From Sphingobium aromaticiconvertens (GTDB lineage: Bacteria > Pseudomonadota > Alphaproteobacteria > Sphingomonadales > Sphingomonadaceae): a stretch of 64,000 bases of DNA. Made by a program: the position numbers and the translations under genes. Below the pieces are notes generated by a model. It was not told the DNA's origin. It saw only the letters and a list, made by a program, of their open reading frames with translations, and did not search any database. How positions within the stretch are numbered: position 1 is the stretch's first letter; every line of letters begins with the position of its first letter. The DNA lies in the NCBI RefSeq assembly GCF_037154075.1, contig NZ_JBANRJ010000001.1, positions 421,001 through 485,000 on the forward strand. The letters are read 5' to 3'. Shown here one piece after another: positions 28,461 to 35,908 of this stretch.

Positions 28461-28763
28461 TCAACGCTTGCGGACGAACTCCGCCCGCAGCACCAGTCCC
28501 TTGATCCCGTCGAACTTACAGTCGATTTCCTGTGCGTCGCCAGTCAACCGGATCGCTTTGATCACCGTGCCACGCTTCAGCGTCTGCCCGGCGCCCTTGA
28601 CATCCAGATCCTTGATCAGCGTCACCTGGTCGCCATCCATCAATATATTGCCGACGGAATCACGCACTTCTATCTGTCCGGCGACGGCCTGGCGCGCGGC
28701 CAGATCCGCGGCAGGCAGCCATTCGCCGGTTTCCTCGTCATAGACATAATCGTCGTCGGTCAT
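28461..28763 (-). CDS. PhnA-like alkylphosphonate utilisation domain protein lacking the zinc ribbon
   Basis: The 100-residue protein matches the C-terminal PhnA domain (VRDSVGNILMDGDQVTLIKD, LDVKG, LKRGTVIKAIRLT, EIDCKFDGIKGLVLR). In canonical PhnA the N-terminus is a four-cysteine zinc ribbon. Here the same position reads DDYVYDEETGEWLPA, with no cysteines. No phosphonate genes are near, so the family name should not be read as a function. The ATG at 28763 is used, because the longer open frame covers an intergenic region with a terminator. Confidence 0.85.
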   Translation of the reverse strand: MTDDDYVYDEETGEWLPAADLAARQAVAGQIEVRDSVGNILMDGDQVTLIKDLDVKGAGQTLKRGTVIKAIRLTGDAQEIDCKFDGIKGLVLRAEFVRKR

Positions 28764-28861
28764 GGAGCTATCCTGTCCCGCAGTGGAGGCCGGTTGCTTA
28801 AGCCTATGCCGGGAATCTGGCAATCTCAGCGGATAATATGTCGCATGGATCGATGCAGCAC

Positions 28862-28888
28862 AAAAAAAAGCCGCCCCGAAGGACGGCT
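28862..28888 (-). terminator. rho-independent terminator with UUCG tetraloop
   Basis: Read on the minus strand, AGCCGTCC-TTCG-GGGCGGCT is followed by eight T residues. The stem is 8 bp with one G-U pair, closed by a C(UUCG)G loop. It ends minus-strand transcription coming from the 28890-29070 region, either the pgm transcript or a separate small RNA. Confidence 0.85.
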
Positions 28889-28973
28889 TATAAAGTTTTA
28901 GGAGAGGATGCCTGAAAGGCCTTATCCTTGTGCAGTGCAACAGGCTCTGTCGCAAATGCGAAACACAGAGGAG

Positions 28974-28994
28974 CGATTGCATAAATTGCAATCG
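28974..28994. promoter_or_regulatory. perfect 8-bp-arm palindrome in the phnA-pgm intergenic region
   Basis: CGATTGCA and TGCAATCG flank TAAAT. The dyad could be a regulator operator or a hairpin in the candidate sRNA/3' UTR. It is AT-rich compared with its surroundings. Confidence 0.4.
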
Positions 28995-29072
28995 AAAACC
29001 TACATCCAGCATTCCGTAGCGTTAACGAGCCGTCAGACCCCCCTCTCAAAACCGCGCAAAAAAGGAACGTAA

Positions 29073-30458
29073 TCAGAAACCCGCTGTCCCAGGCCGTACT
29101 ATTCCCGATTCAGCAAGCTGGGAATCGACGGTACGCAGCAACCGGGCCAACCCGTCCTCATCCTTCGCTTCCGCTCGCACGACCAGCATGTCTTGCGTGT
29201 TCGATGCCCGCAGCAGCCACCAGCCGTCCCCCGTGTCCACCCGAACGCCATCGATGGTGTTGACCCTCGCATCAGTCATCTTGAGTCGCTCCAGAACCTC
29301 GTCCACGATCGCAAACTTGCGCTTCCCATCGACCGCAAACCGCAATTCAGGGGTATCAATCGGTACCGGCATCGCGCTGCGCAACTGCGTCACCGTCCGG
29401 CCAACCCGGGTAGCGGCCCGGATCAACCGCACCGCTGCGTAAAGCGCATCATCAAATCCGTAATAGTCCGGCGGTCCAAAATAGAGATGGCCGCTCATTT
29501 CGGCCGCCAACGGACTGGCAGATTGCGCCATTCTGGACTTCATCAGGCTGTGCCCGCTTTCGCCCATGATCGGCTCTCCGCCCAGCACGGCGATGCGATC
29601 GAACACCATCTGTCCGGCCTTCACATCCGCAATAATCGGCGCGCCGGGCTGGTTTCGCAGCACGGGCTCGGCAAGGATGGCGAGCAGTTGATCCGCCCAG
29701 ATAGTCCGGCCCAGCCCATCCACCGCGCCGATCCGATCCCCATCCCCGTCAAAGGCCACACCGAAATCGAGCTTCTTGTCGAGGACAAGTGCCTTGAGGT
29801 CAGCAAGGTTCGCTTCTTCAGCGGGATCGGGATGATGATGCGGGAAATGACCGTCTATATCGGTGAAGAGCAGATGATGCTCACCGGGGATCAGCTTCAC
29901 CAGCTTCTCCACCACCGGCCCGGCGGCGCCATTGCCGGCATCCCAGCCGATCCGATAGGCCGCGCCGTCAAATCCCTCAACCAGCCGCGCGGCATAGCGG
30001 TCCATGACCGCAACCGCCTTGACCCCACCGGCGCCTTCTTCCCAGTCGCCCGCCGCCGCTTGCCGCGCCAGCCCGACAATAGCCTCGCCAAAAAAAGGGC
30101 GATGCTCCAGCACCATCTTGAAGCCATTGTGATCGGCGGGATTATGGCTGCCTGTCACCTGGATAGCGCCATCCACCCCCAGTTCGGCCTCGGCATAATA
30201 TAGCATCGGCGTTGGCCCCAAGCCGATGCGCACGACATCGACCCCGGATTGGGTGAGGCCCTGCACCAGCGCACCTTCCAGCATCGGTGAACTGAGCCGC
30301 CCATCATAACCAACCGCGACCCGCGATCCGCCAGCGCGCACGACCACCGTGCCGAAACCGCGACCCAGCGCATAGGCGTCGGCTTCCCCCAGCGTCTCAC
30401 CAACGACCCCGCGCACATCATAGGCACGCAAAACAGAGGGGTCGAACAGGTGAGTCAT
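29073..30458 (-). CDS. phosphomannomutase/phosphoglucomutase
   Basis: The 461-residue alpha-D-phosphohexomutase interconverts hexose 1- and 6-phosphates for envelope polysaccharide precursors. The phosphoserine loop is in VTGSHNPADHNG, the metal loop in AFDGDGDRIGAV, the sugar-binding loop in GEMSGH-like AAEMSGHLYF and the C-terminal phosphate loop in RASNTQDM. The ATG at 30458 follows AAGGATGTCTGC, a good ribosome-binding site; the frame upstream to 30593 overlaps the J-domain gene. AlgC/ManB-type dual specificity is likely. Confidence 0.92.
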   Translation of the reverse strand: MTHLFDPSVLRAYDVRGVVGETLGEADAYALGRGFGTVVVRAGGSRVAVGYDGRLSSPMLEGALVQGLTQSGVDVVRIGLGPTPMLYYAEAELGVDGAIQVTGSHNPADHNGFKMVLEHRPFFGEAIVGLARQAAAGDWEEGAGGVKAVAVMDRYAARLVEGFDGAAYRIGWDAGNGAAGPVVEKLVKLIPGEHHLLFTDIDGHFPHHHPDPAEEANLADLKALVLDKKLDFGVAFDGDGDRIGAVDGLGRTIWADQLLAILAEPVLRNQPGAPIIADVKAGQMVFDRIAVLGGEPIMGESGHSLMKSRMAQSASPLAAEMSGHLYFGPPDYYGFDDALYAAVRLIRAATRVGRTVTQLRSAMPVPIDTPELRFAVDGKRKFAIVDEVLERLKMTDARVNTIDGVRVDTGDGWWLLRASNTQDMLVVRAEAKDEDGLARLLRTVDSQLAESGIVRPGTAGF

Positions 30459-30480
30459 GCAGACATCCTTATGGAAAGGG

Positions 30481-30915
30481 TCAGGCGCGCTTGTCCCCCG
30501 CGCGATTGGCTTCATCAAGCAGCAGGTCACGCGCCGCATTGATCTTGGAAGCCAATGCTTGCGTTCCACCCCTGTCGGGATGAACCGTGGCAATCAACCG
30601 TCGATGTGCCGCCCGGATCGCCTGCGCATCCGCATCGGCAGGCAAACCCAACAAGGCGCGTGCCTCACCAACATCCCCCGGTGGGCGTCCCACAGCCTCG
30701 CGTCGCGCCTTCCCCTTGCTGTTTTGCAGGGCGAAGAAAAGGGCAGAACCAATGATCGGCAACGCCCCGATCAGCGGCTTGCCCTTCGCCGCCATCACCG
30801 CGCCTACCAGCGCGATTCCCAGCGCCAGGCCATCCTTGGCCGTCATCTTCTGCAACCGACCGGTCCAGATCAGCCAGCCAGCCAATGCCAATAGCAAAAG
30901 AGCCAGCAATCCCAT
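30481..30915 (-). CDS. membrane-anchored J-domain protein (DjlA/TIM14-like)
   Basis: The 144-residue protein starts with one or two hydrophobic helices (LLALLLLALAGWLIW; later IGALPIIGSALFFAL) and ends in a short J-domain with the HPD motif in IATVHPDRGG. This layout resembles TIM14-like small J-proteins, which stimulate a DnaK/Hsp70 at the membrane. Its first base pair overlaps the mipZ stop (TGATG), so it is coupled to mipZ. Confidence 0.85.
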   Translation of the reverse strand: MGLLALLLLALAGWLIWTGRLQKMTAKDGLALGIALVGAVMAAKGKPLIGALPIIGSALFFALQNSKGKARREAVGRPPGDVGEARALLGLPADADAQAIRAAHRRLIATVHPDRGGTQALASKINAARDLLLDEANRAGDKRA

Positions 30916-31721
30916 CAGGCGACGCCCATCGCCTCCGCCGCGATACCACCGGCCAACAGGGGCAGGGCAAGGCCCGCAACCATCTCGCGCAGTTCCTGCC
31001 GCGCGGCGATATGGCTGACACCCAGTTCGCCCAGATGCCCCTTGTCCAGCAAGGTAAGCCCCGAGGGGAAGAGTTCGCGGAAGATCACACGCTCCGACAA
31101 GCCCGGAATTACCCGGAAACCAACCCGGCGCGACAATTCCATCAACGCGTCGCCCACGCGTTTCTTGTTGCGCGCATCATGGTGCTGGACGCGATTACGC
31201 AGCACGACCCAGTCGATCGATACACCATCGGCCTTCGCTCGACTCTTGCGCGCCTCAAAGATCAGTTCGGAATAGAAAGACAGACGGCGCACCTTGAAAG
31301 TTTCGCTATCGACCTGTCCGATCAGGTCGAAATCGACAAAACTGTCGTTCATCGGCGTTACCAGCGTATGCGCGCGCGCCGCCATATGGCGGGCAAACGC
31401 ATCATCACGGCCCGGCGTATCGACAATCAGGAAATCGCGACCTTCGCCGATTGCCGTAGCCTCTTCCTCCAGCGCAGCGACGCTGTCACCCTTCAGCACG
31501 GCAAAGTCCGGCATCGGCAGGCTGATCTCCCGCCGCCGTGCGGTTTCGCCGCGATTTTCCATATAGCGCGTGACGGTCCGCTGGCGGGGATCAAGGTCGA
31601 TCATGCCCACGCTATAGCCCAGAGCGGTCAGCGCAATCGCGGTATGGACAGCGGTCGTCGACTTGCCCGTCCCGCCCTTTTCATTGGCGAAGACGATGAT
31701 GTGCGGTTGGGCGTTCGCCAT
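30915..31721 (-). CDS. mipZ: division plane positioning ATPase MipZ
   Basis: The 268-residue protein has the ParA/MinD-type P-loop ANEKGGTGKSTTAVH and the MipZ-specific IDLDPRQRTVTRYMENR. LIVDTPGRDD and WVVLRNRVQHHDARNK follow. In Caulobacter, MipZ forms a gradient from ParB at the origin and blocks FtsZ assembly there. The gene lies about 3 kb from the proposed oriC in this window and on the same chromosome arm as parAB. It diverges from panC. Confidence 0.92.
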   Translation of the reverse strand: MANAQPHIIVFANEKGGTGKSTTAVHTAIALTALGYSVGMIDLDPRQRTVTRYMENRGETARRREISLPMPDFAVLKGDSVAALEEEATAIGEGRDFLIVDTPGRDDAFARHMAARAHTLVTPMNDSFVDFDLIGQVDSETFKVRRLSFYSELIFEARKSRAKADGVSIDWVVLRNRVQHHDARNKKRVGDALMELSRRVGFRVIPGLSERVIFRELFPSGLTLLDKGHLGELGVSHIAARQELREMVAGLALPLLAGGIAAEAMGVA

Positions 31722-31827
31722 TGGACCTTGGTTTCCCCGTAGAGTGTCGCATTGATTCTTGACCGGCGTGCCCTCTGCTGCCTAGCAGGACACCTGATCC
31801 ATTGCCCTTATCGGAGCCATTCCTTCC

Positions 31828-32679
31828 GTGCAAACCCTCCGTGACCTGCCCGCCCTTCGTACCGCCCTGCAACAGCTTCGCCGCGATGGGCGCAGCAGCG
31901 TGGCGCTCGTCCCCACCATGGGAGCGCTGCATGACGGGCATATGGCGCTGGTCGAGGAGGCAAAGCGCCGTGCTGACCATGTTGTCGTCTCCATCTTCGT
32001 CAATCCGAAACAGTTCGGACCGAACGAAGATCTTGACGCCTATCCCCGGCGCGAGGCCAAGGATTCCTCCATGCTCCTCGATCAGGGCGTGGACATAGTG
32101 TGGATGCCCACTGTCTCAGTCATGTACCCCGATGACTTCGCTACCAACATCAGCGTCTCGGGCGTGAGCGAGGGACTGGACGGCGCGGCGCGACCCGGCC
32201 ATTTTGACGGCGTCGCCACGGTCGTCGCCAAACTCTTCAACCAGGTCCGTCCCGATATCGCCCTGTTCGGCGAAAAGGACTTTCAACAGTTGGCCGTCAT
32301 CCGCCGCATGGTCGCGGACCTCGACATGGACCTGGAGATAGCGGGCATCCCCACCCAGCGCGATGTCGACGGCCTGGCCCTCTCGTCGCGCAATGCCTAT
32401 TTGACGGATGAGGAACGCCACGCCGCATTAGCGCTGCCCCGCGCGCTGGGCGAAGCCGCGCGACAGATGGAAAAGGGCATAGCTGTGGATGCCGCGCTCG
32501 CAAAGGCAATCGGAATGCTCACAGCGCACGGCTTCGATCCCGTCGATTATGTGACGCTGTGCGACGCCATCACGCTGGAACCGATGCACTGTCTCGACCG
32601 GCCCGCCCGGCTGCTCGCTGCCGCCCGCATGGGAAAGACCCGCCTGATCGACAATATCGCGGTCGATCCTGCCTCCTGA
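31828..32679 (+). CDS. panC: pantothenate synthetase
   Basis: The 283-residue enzyme joins pantoate and beta-alanine using ATP. The nucleotide-binding HIGH-like motif is in PTMGALHDGHMALV (residues about 30-43). FVNPKQFGPNEDLDAYPR, GEKDFQQL and the KMSKS-equivalent region ALSSRNAYL follow in family order. It is transcribed away from mipZ, and its stop is 6 bp from the stop of the convergent hemJ. Confidence 0.95.
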   Translation: MQTLRDLPALRTALQQLRRDGRSSVALVPTMGALHDGHMALVEEAKRRADHVVVSIFVNPKQFGPNEDLDAYPRREAKDSSMLLDQGVDIVWMPTVSVMYPDDFATNISVSGVSEGLDGAARPGHFDGVATVVAKLFNQVRPDIALFGEKDFQQLAVIRRMVADLDMDLEIAGIPTQRDVDGLALSSRNAYLTDEERHAALALPRALGEAARQMEKGIAVDAALAKAIGMLTAHGFDPVDYVTLCDAITLEPMHCLDRPARLLAAARMGKTRLIDNIAVDPAS

Positions 32680-32685
32680 TCGCCC

Positions 32686-33126
32686 CTAAAAGGGCTTCAC
32701 GATCACCAATATGACAATCAGCGCTACCGCGATCCCCGGCACCTCATTCAGCAGGCGCAACTGCTTGTCCCGCAAGGGACGCTCGCCCCGCGCCAGCTTC
32801 TTCGCATAACCCGACATCCAGCCGTGATAGCCTGATAGTGCGAAGACGAGCAGAAATTTCAGGTGAAACCAGCCAAAATGCCAGGCACCGATCTCCACCA
32901 TCAGCATCAGGCCGAATAACCATACCAGAATCAGCGACGGGTTCAGGATGATCCTGAGTAGTTTGGATTCGCGTTCGATCCATTTGGCGTCTTCGGGCGA
33001 TCCGGGCACCGTCTCCTGATGATAGACGAAGAAACGCGGCAGCATGAACAGCCCCGCCATCAGGAAGATGACGAAGATGAGGTGCGCGGCCTTCACCCAC
33101 AGATAGGCAGCTCCCAGATAAGGCAT
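32686..33126 (-). CDS. hemJ: protoporphyrinogen oxidase HemJ
   Basis: The 146-residue protein has four predicted transmembrane helices. Its HemJ-family histidine and lysine positions are in YLWVKAAHLIFVIFLMAG and WFHLKFLLVFALSGYHGWM. HemJ converts protoporphyrinogen IX to protoporphyrin IX in the cytoplasmic membrane. It abuts hemE (1-bp overlap at 33126), so two haem biosynthesis steps are co-transcribed next to the origin. Confidence 0.92.
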   Translation of the reverse strand: MPYLGAAYLWVKAAHLIFVIFLMAGLFMLPRFFVYHQETVPGSPEDAKWIERESKLLRIILNPSLILVWLFGLMLMVEIGAWHFGWFHLKFLLVFALSGYHGWMSGYAKKLARGERPLRDKQLRLLNEVPGIAVALIVILVIVKPF

Positions 33127-34175
33127 CAGCGATCCTTTCCACGGACATGGTCGAGCAGGGCAGCCACATGGTCGATCGGCGTGTCAGGCAAAATGCCATG
33201 CCCCAGATTGAAGATATAGGGCCGGTCAACGAAGGCCGCACGGATATTATCCACCGCGCGGACCACCGCATCACCACCGGCAATCAACGCCAGCGGATCC
33301 AGATTGCCCTGCACTGGCAACCCCTTGGGCAAGACCGCATTGGCCCAGTGCGGATCGACCGTTTCATCCAGCCCGACCGCATCGACCTTCGTACCGCGCG
33401 CATAATCAGGCAGCTTCGCCCCCGCCCCCTTGGGAAACCCGATCACGGAAACATCAGGATGGATCGCCTTTACCCGCTCGACAATCCGGGCATTGGGTTC
33501 GATCACCCAGCGATCGAACTCCAGCGGCGCAAGACTTCCGGCCCAACTGTCGAACAGTTGGACCGCATCCACCCCGGCGTCGATCTGCCCACATAGATAG
33601 GTGACAGTCGCCTCGACGATCGCGTCGATGATGGCGGCGAAACGGGCAGGGTCGCCATAGGCCAGACGCCGGGCCGCGCCCTGATCCTTGCTGCCCTGGC
33701 CCGCGACCATATAGGTTGCGACCGTCCAGGGGCTGCCTGCAAAACCCAGGAAGGTCACATTGGGGTCCAACGCTGCCCTGACCCGCCTGACGGTCTCATA
33801 CACCGCCTCATAGCGGCTAAAATCGGGTTTCAGTGCTTCCAGCGGGGTCTCCGCCAGGATCGGCGCCAGCCGCGGCCCTTCGCCGGTCTCGAACCACAGA
33901 TCCTGCCCCATTGCATAAGGTACGATCAAAATGTCCGAAAACAGGATCGCACCGTCAAAGCCAAAGCGCCGCAATGGCTGGAGAGTCACCTCCGCGGCGG
34001 CCTCGCTGTCATAGACCAGTTCCAGGAATCCGCCCTTGTCGGCTCGCAGCGCGCGATATTCAGGCAAATAGCGCCCGGCCTGTCGCATGAGCCAGACAGG
34101 GGGCACATCCTTTCGTTCGCCACGCAGGACAGAGAGCAAAGACGTGTCGCGCAACGGGGCCTCGGGTCCGGTCAT
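33126..34175 (-). CDS. hemE: uroporphyrinogen decarboxylase
   Basis: The 349-residue enzyme decarboxylates uroporphyrinogen III. The N-terminal signature PPVWLMRQAGRYLPEYR and the FSDILIVPYAMGQ region are clear. No Shine-Dalgarno is visible before the ATG at 34175; the upstream sequence is AT-rich (TATATAAGAGTATAT). hemE beside oriC is a conserved alphaproteobacterial arrangement. Confidence 0.96.
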   Translation of the reverse strand: MTGPEAPLRDTSLLSVLRGERKDVPPVWLMRQAGRYLPEYRALRADKGGFLELVYDSEAAAEVTLQPLRRFGFDGAILFSDILIVPYAMGQDLWFETGEGPRLAPILAETPLEALKPDFSRYEAVYETVRRVRAALDPNVTFLGFAGSPWTVATYMVAGQGSKDQGAARRLAYGDPARFAAIIDAIVEATVTYLCGQIDAGVDAVQLFDSWAGSLAPLEFDRWVIEPNARIVERVKAIHPDVSVIGFPKGAGAKLPDYARGTKVDAVGLDETVDPHWANAVLPKGLPVQGNLDPLALIAGGDAVVRAVDNIRAAFVDRPYIFNLGHGILPDTPIDHVAALLDHVRGKDR

Positions 34176-34455
34176 ATATACTCTTATATAAAGGAATCTT
34201 AGATTGATGATGATAGATGGGGCGTTGGCAGCGGGGTTTATGCCCTGTGCCCCGATTTGCCAACAGCTTGACTCTGAAGAGCGCAGCTTTTGGGTTCGAG
34301 TCAGTCAAATTGCCCACGCTATCCACAGGTTGTGGATGGAATGAAGCGCCTGTTGGGGGCCTGTGGACAAATATCCTGCTATCGTGGAACGGTCGGAAGG
34401 CTCGATTTTCTCCCCCATTCGTCCCTTGCTTTATCCACAGCCTGCTAACAGAGAT
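34176..34455. other. oriC: probable chromosomal replication origin (oriC)
   Basis: The 280-bp gap between hemE and ppsR (DUF299) is the syntenic position of oriC in Caulobacter and Rickettsia. It contains DnaA boxes TTATCCACA at 34431-34439 (perfect, plus strand), CTATCCACA at 34319-34327, TTGTCCACA at 34362-34370 (minus) and CCATCCACA at 34331-34339 (minus). Next to hemE lies an AT-rich stretch (about 34172-34205) followed by a GAT-repeat run (34202-34218). Two GANTC sites (34270-34274 and 34298-34302) would be CcrM targets. I saw no TTAA-N7-TTAA CtrA box. Confidence 0.8.
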
Positions 34456-35289
34456 ATGCAGGTGACGCGCATCCATCTCCATCTTCTGTCTGACTCCACC
34501 GGTGAAACGCTGGAAAATGTAGCCAAGGCCGCGATAGGCCTGTTCGAAAATGTGGAGGCGGTGCGGCATTTCTGGCCGATGGTCCGCTCCGACGTCCATC
34601 TCGACCGGATCATGGAAGAGATATCCATCAACCCCGGCCTTGTCCTTTTCACCCTGACCAACCATCAACTGCGTCGGCGGCTGGAGGGGCGATGCCGGGC
34701 GCTGGGGCTGCCCCATGTTGCCGCGCTCGACAGCGTAACGGATGCACTCTCCAACATATTGGGTCAGGAGACCCGCAACCGCCCCGGTCGCAAACATATT
34801 CTCGACGAAGCCTATTTCGCCCGGATCGAGGCGATCCAGTTCACCATTGCCCATGATGATGGCGTGGGTCATGAAAATTGGGAAGAGGCCGACATAGTGC
34901 TCGCCGGCGTCTCGCGCGCGTCCAAGACGCCGACCTCCATCTATCTCGCCAATCGCGGATACAAGACCGCGAACATCCCGCTGGTCCCCGAATCTCCGCC
35001 GCCACAGACGCTCTATACGCTCAAGCACCCGATGGTCGTGGGCCTGACCGTCAGTCCGGAACGGCTGATCCAGATTCGCCGCAACCGTTTGCTTTCGCTG
35101 AATCAAGCCCCCGAAACGGCCTATGTCGATCTTGAAAAGGTTCAGGCCGAACTGGCCTTCGCCCGTCGGTTGTTCGCCGATAATGGCTGGCCGGTGATCG
35201 ATATGACCCGCCGCTCGATCGAGGAAGCGGCTGCGGCGATCATCAACCTGTTCAACGACCGGCTTCTGGCGGATACGACCAGCGAATGA
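34456..35289 (+). CDS. ppsR: pyruvate, water dikinase regulatory protein / bifunctional kinase-pyrophosphorylase (DUF299)
   Basis: The 277-residue protein has the DUF299 P-loop region AGVSRASKTPTSIYLA and the N-terminal LHLLSDSTGETL. Family members phosphorylate and dephosphorylate PEP synthase or PPDK. In Rickettsia and Caulobacter the homologue flanks oriC opposite hemE. The ATG at 34456 is preferred; the frame upstream to 34363 runs through DnaA boxes. It is the first gene of a plus-strand run ppsR-maf-aroE-coaE-dnaQ leading away from the origin. Confidence 0.93.
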   Translation: MQVTRIHLHLLSDSTGETLENVAKAAIGLFENVEAVRHFWPMVRSDVHLDRIMEEISINPGLVLFTLTNHQLRRRLEGRCRALGLPHVAALDSVTDALSNILGQETRNRPGRKHILDEAYFARIEAIQFTIAHDDGVGHENWEEADIVLAGVSRASKTPTSIYLANRGYKTANIPLVPESPPPQTLYTLKHPMVVGLTVSPERLIQIRRNRLLSLNQAPETAYVDLEKVQAELAFARRLFADNGWPVIDMTRRSIEEAAAAIINLFNDRLLADTTSE

Positions 35290-35311
35290 CGCTCTTCTTC
35301 GGAGACGAATA

Positions 35312-35908
35312 TTGACTATCGTTCTGGCTTCCCAAAGCGCCAGCCGCCGCGCGTTGCTCACCGCCGCGCAGGTGCCGTTCGAGGCGTTATCTCCCGGCGT
35401 CGATGAAGAGGCCGCCAAGGAAGCGCTGCGCGCCGATGGTCTCGACGCGCGCGGCCTTGCCGACGCACTGGCAGAGTTGAAAGCGCTGCGTGTTTCGCGC
35501 CGCGTACCCGGCGCCCTCGTGCTCGGGTGCGACCAGACCCTCAGCCTTGATGACGGTAGCATGATCGACAAGGCGATCGATCGTGCCGATGCTGAACGGA
35601 TTCTGGGATTGCTTTCTGGCCGGGTCCACCATCTTCACAGCGCGGCCGTCATCACCCTCAACGGGGAACCGATCTGGCGGCATATCGAACGTGTGCGAAT
35701 GACGGTCCGTCCCTTGTCCGACGCCTTCATCAGCACCTATCTGGATGGCGATTGGGACGCGTGCCGCTGGTGCGTCGGCTGCTACCGGATCGAGGGGCCG
35801 GGCGCGCAATTGTTCAGCAAGATCGAGGGGAGTCAGTTCGCGATTCAGGGCTTGCCGCTCTTGCCCCTGCTTGACTTCCTGCGGATTCGCGGCGTTTTGG
35901 TGGCATGA
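35312..35908 (+). CDS. maf: Maf family nucleotide pyrophosphatase
   Basis: The 198-residue protein starts IVLASQSASRRALL, the Maf N-terminal signature, and keeps ALVLGCDQTLSLD with the catalytic acidic residues. These proteins hydrolyse non-canonical or UTP/dTTP nucleotides. The start is a TTG at 35312 after GGAGA; no ATG or GTG fits the family N-terminus. The stop overlaps aroE by 4 bp. Confidence 0.88.
   Translation: MTIVLASQSASRRALLTAAQVPFEALSPGVDEEAAKEALRADGLDARGLADALAELKALRVSRRVPGALVLGCDQTLSLDDGSMIDKAIDRADAERILGLLSGRVHHLHSAAVITLNGEPIWRHIERVRMTVRPLSDAFISTYLDGDWDACRWCVGCYRIEGPGAQLFSKIEGSQFAIQGLPLLPLLDFLRIRGVLVA

Larger units (their letters stand above)
28862..29045 (-). ncRNA. candidate small RNA upstream of the UUCG terminator
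   Basis: The 309-bp interval 28764-29072 has no convincing gene. On the minus strand, about 180 bases before the strong terminator contain a perfect inverted repeat (28974-28994), a CUCUGUG-rich hairpin segment and the pyrimidine stretch AUCCUCUCCUAAAAC. That stretch is complementary to ribosome-binding sites, as in alphaproteobacterial trans-acting sRNAs. No promoter is obvious, so the 5' end is approximate. It could instead be the 3' untranslated region of pgm. Confidence 0.4.

Noticed and set aside
34288..34310. GGGTTCGAGTC, resembling a tRNA T-loop
   Set aside because: The flanking bases do not form the 5-bp T stem, and no acceptor or anticodon arms can be found. It is part of the origin region.
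34060..35571. Open frame of 503 codons on the minus strand over hemE, oriC, ppsR and maf
   Set aside because: It spans the origin and opposes well-supported genes. The translation has no recognisable domain.
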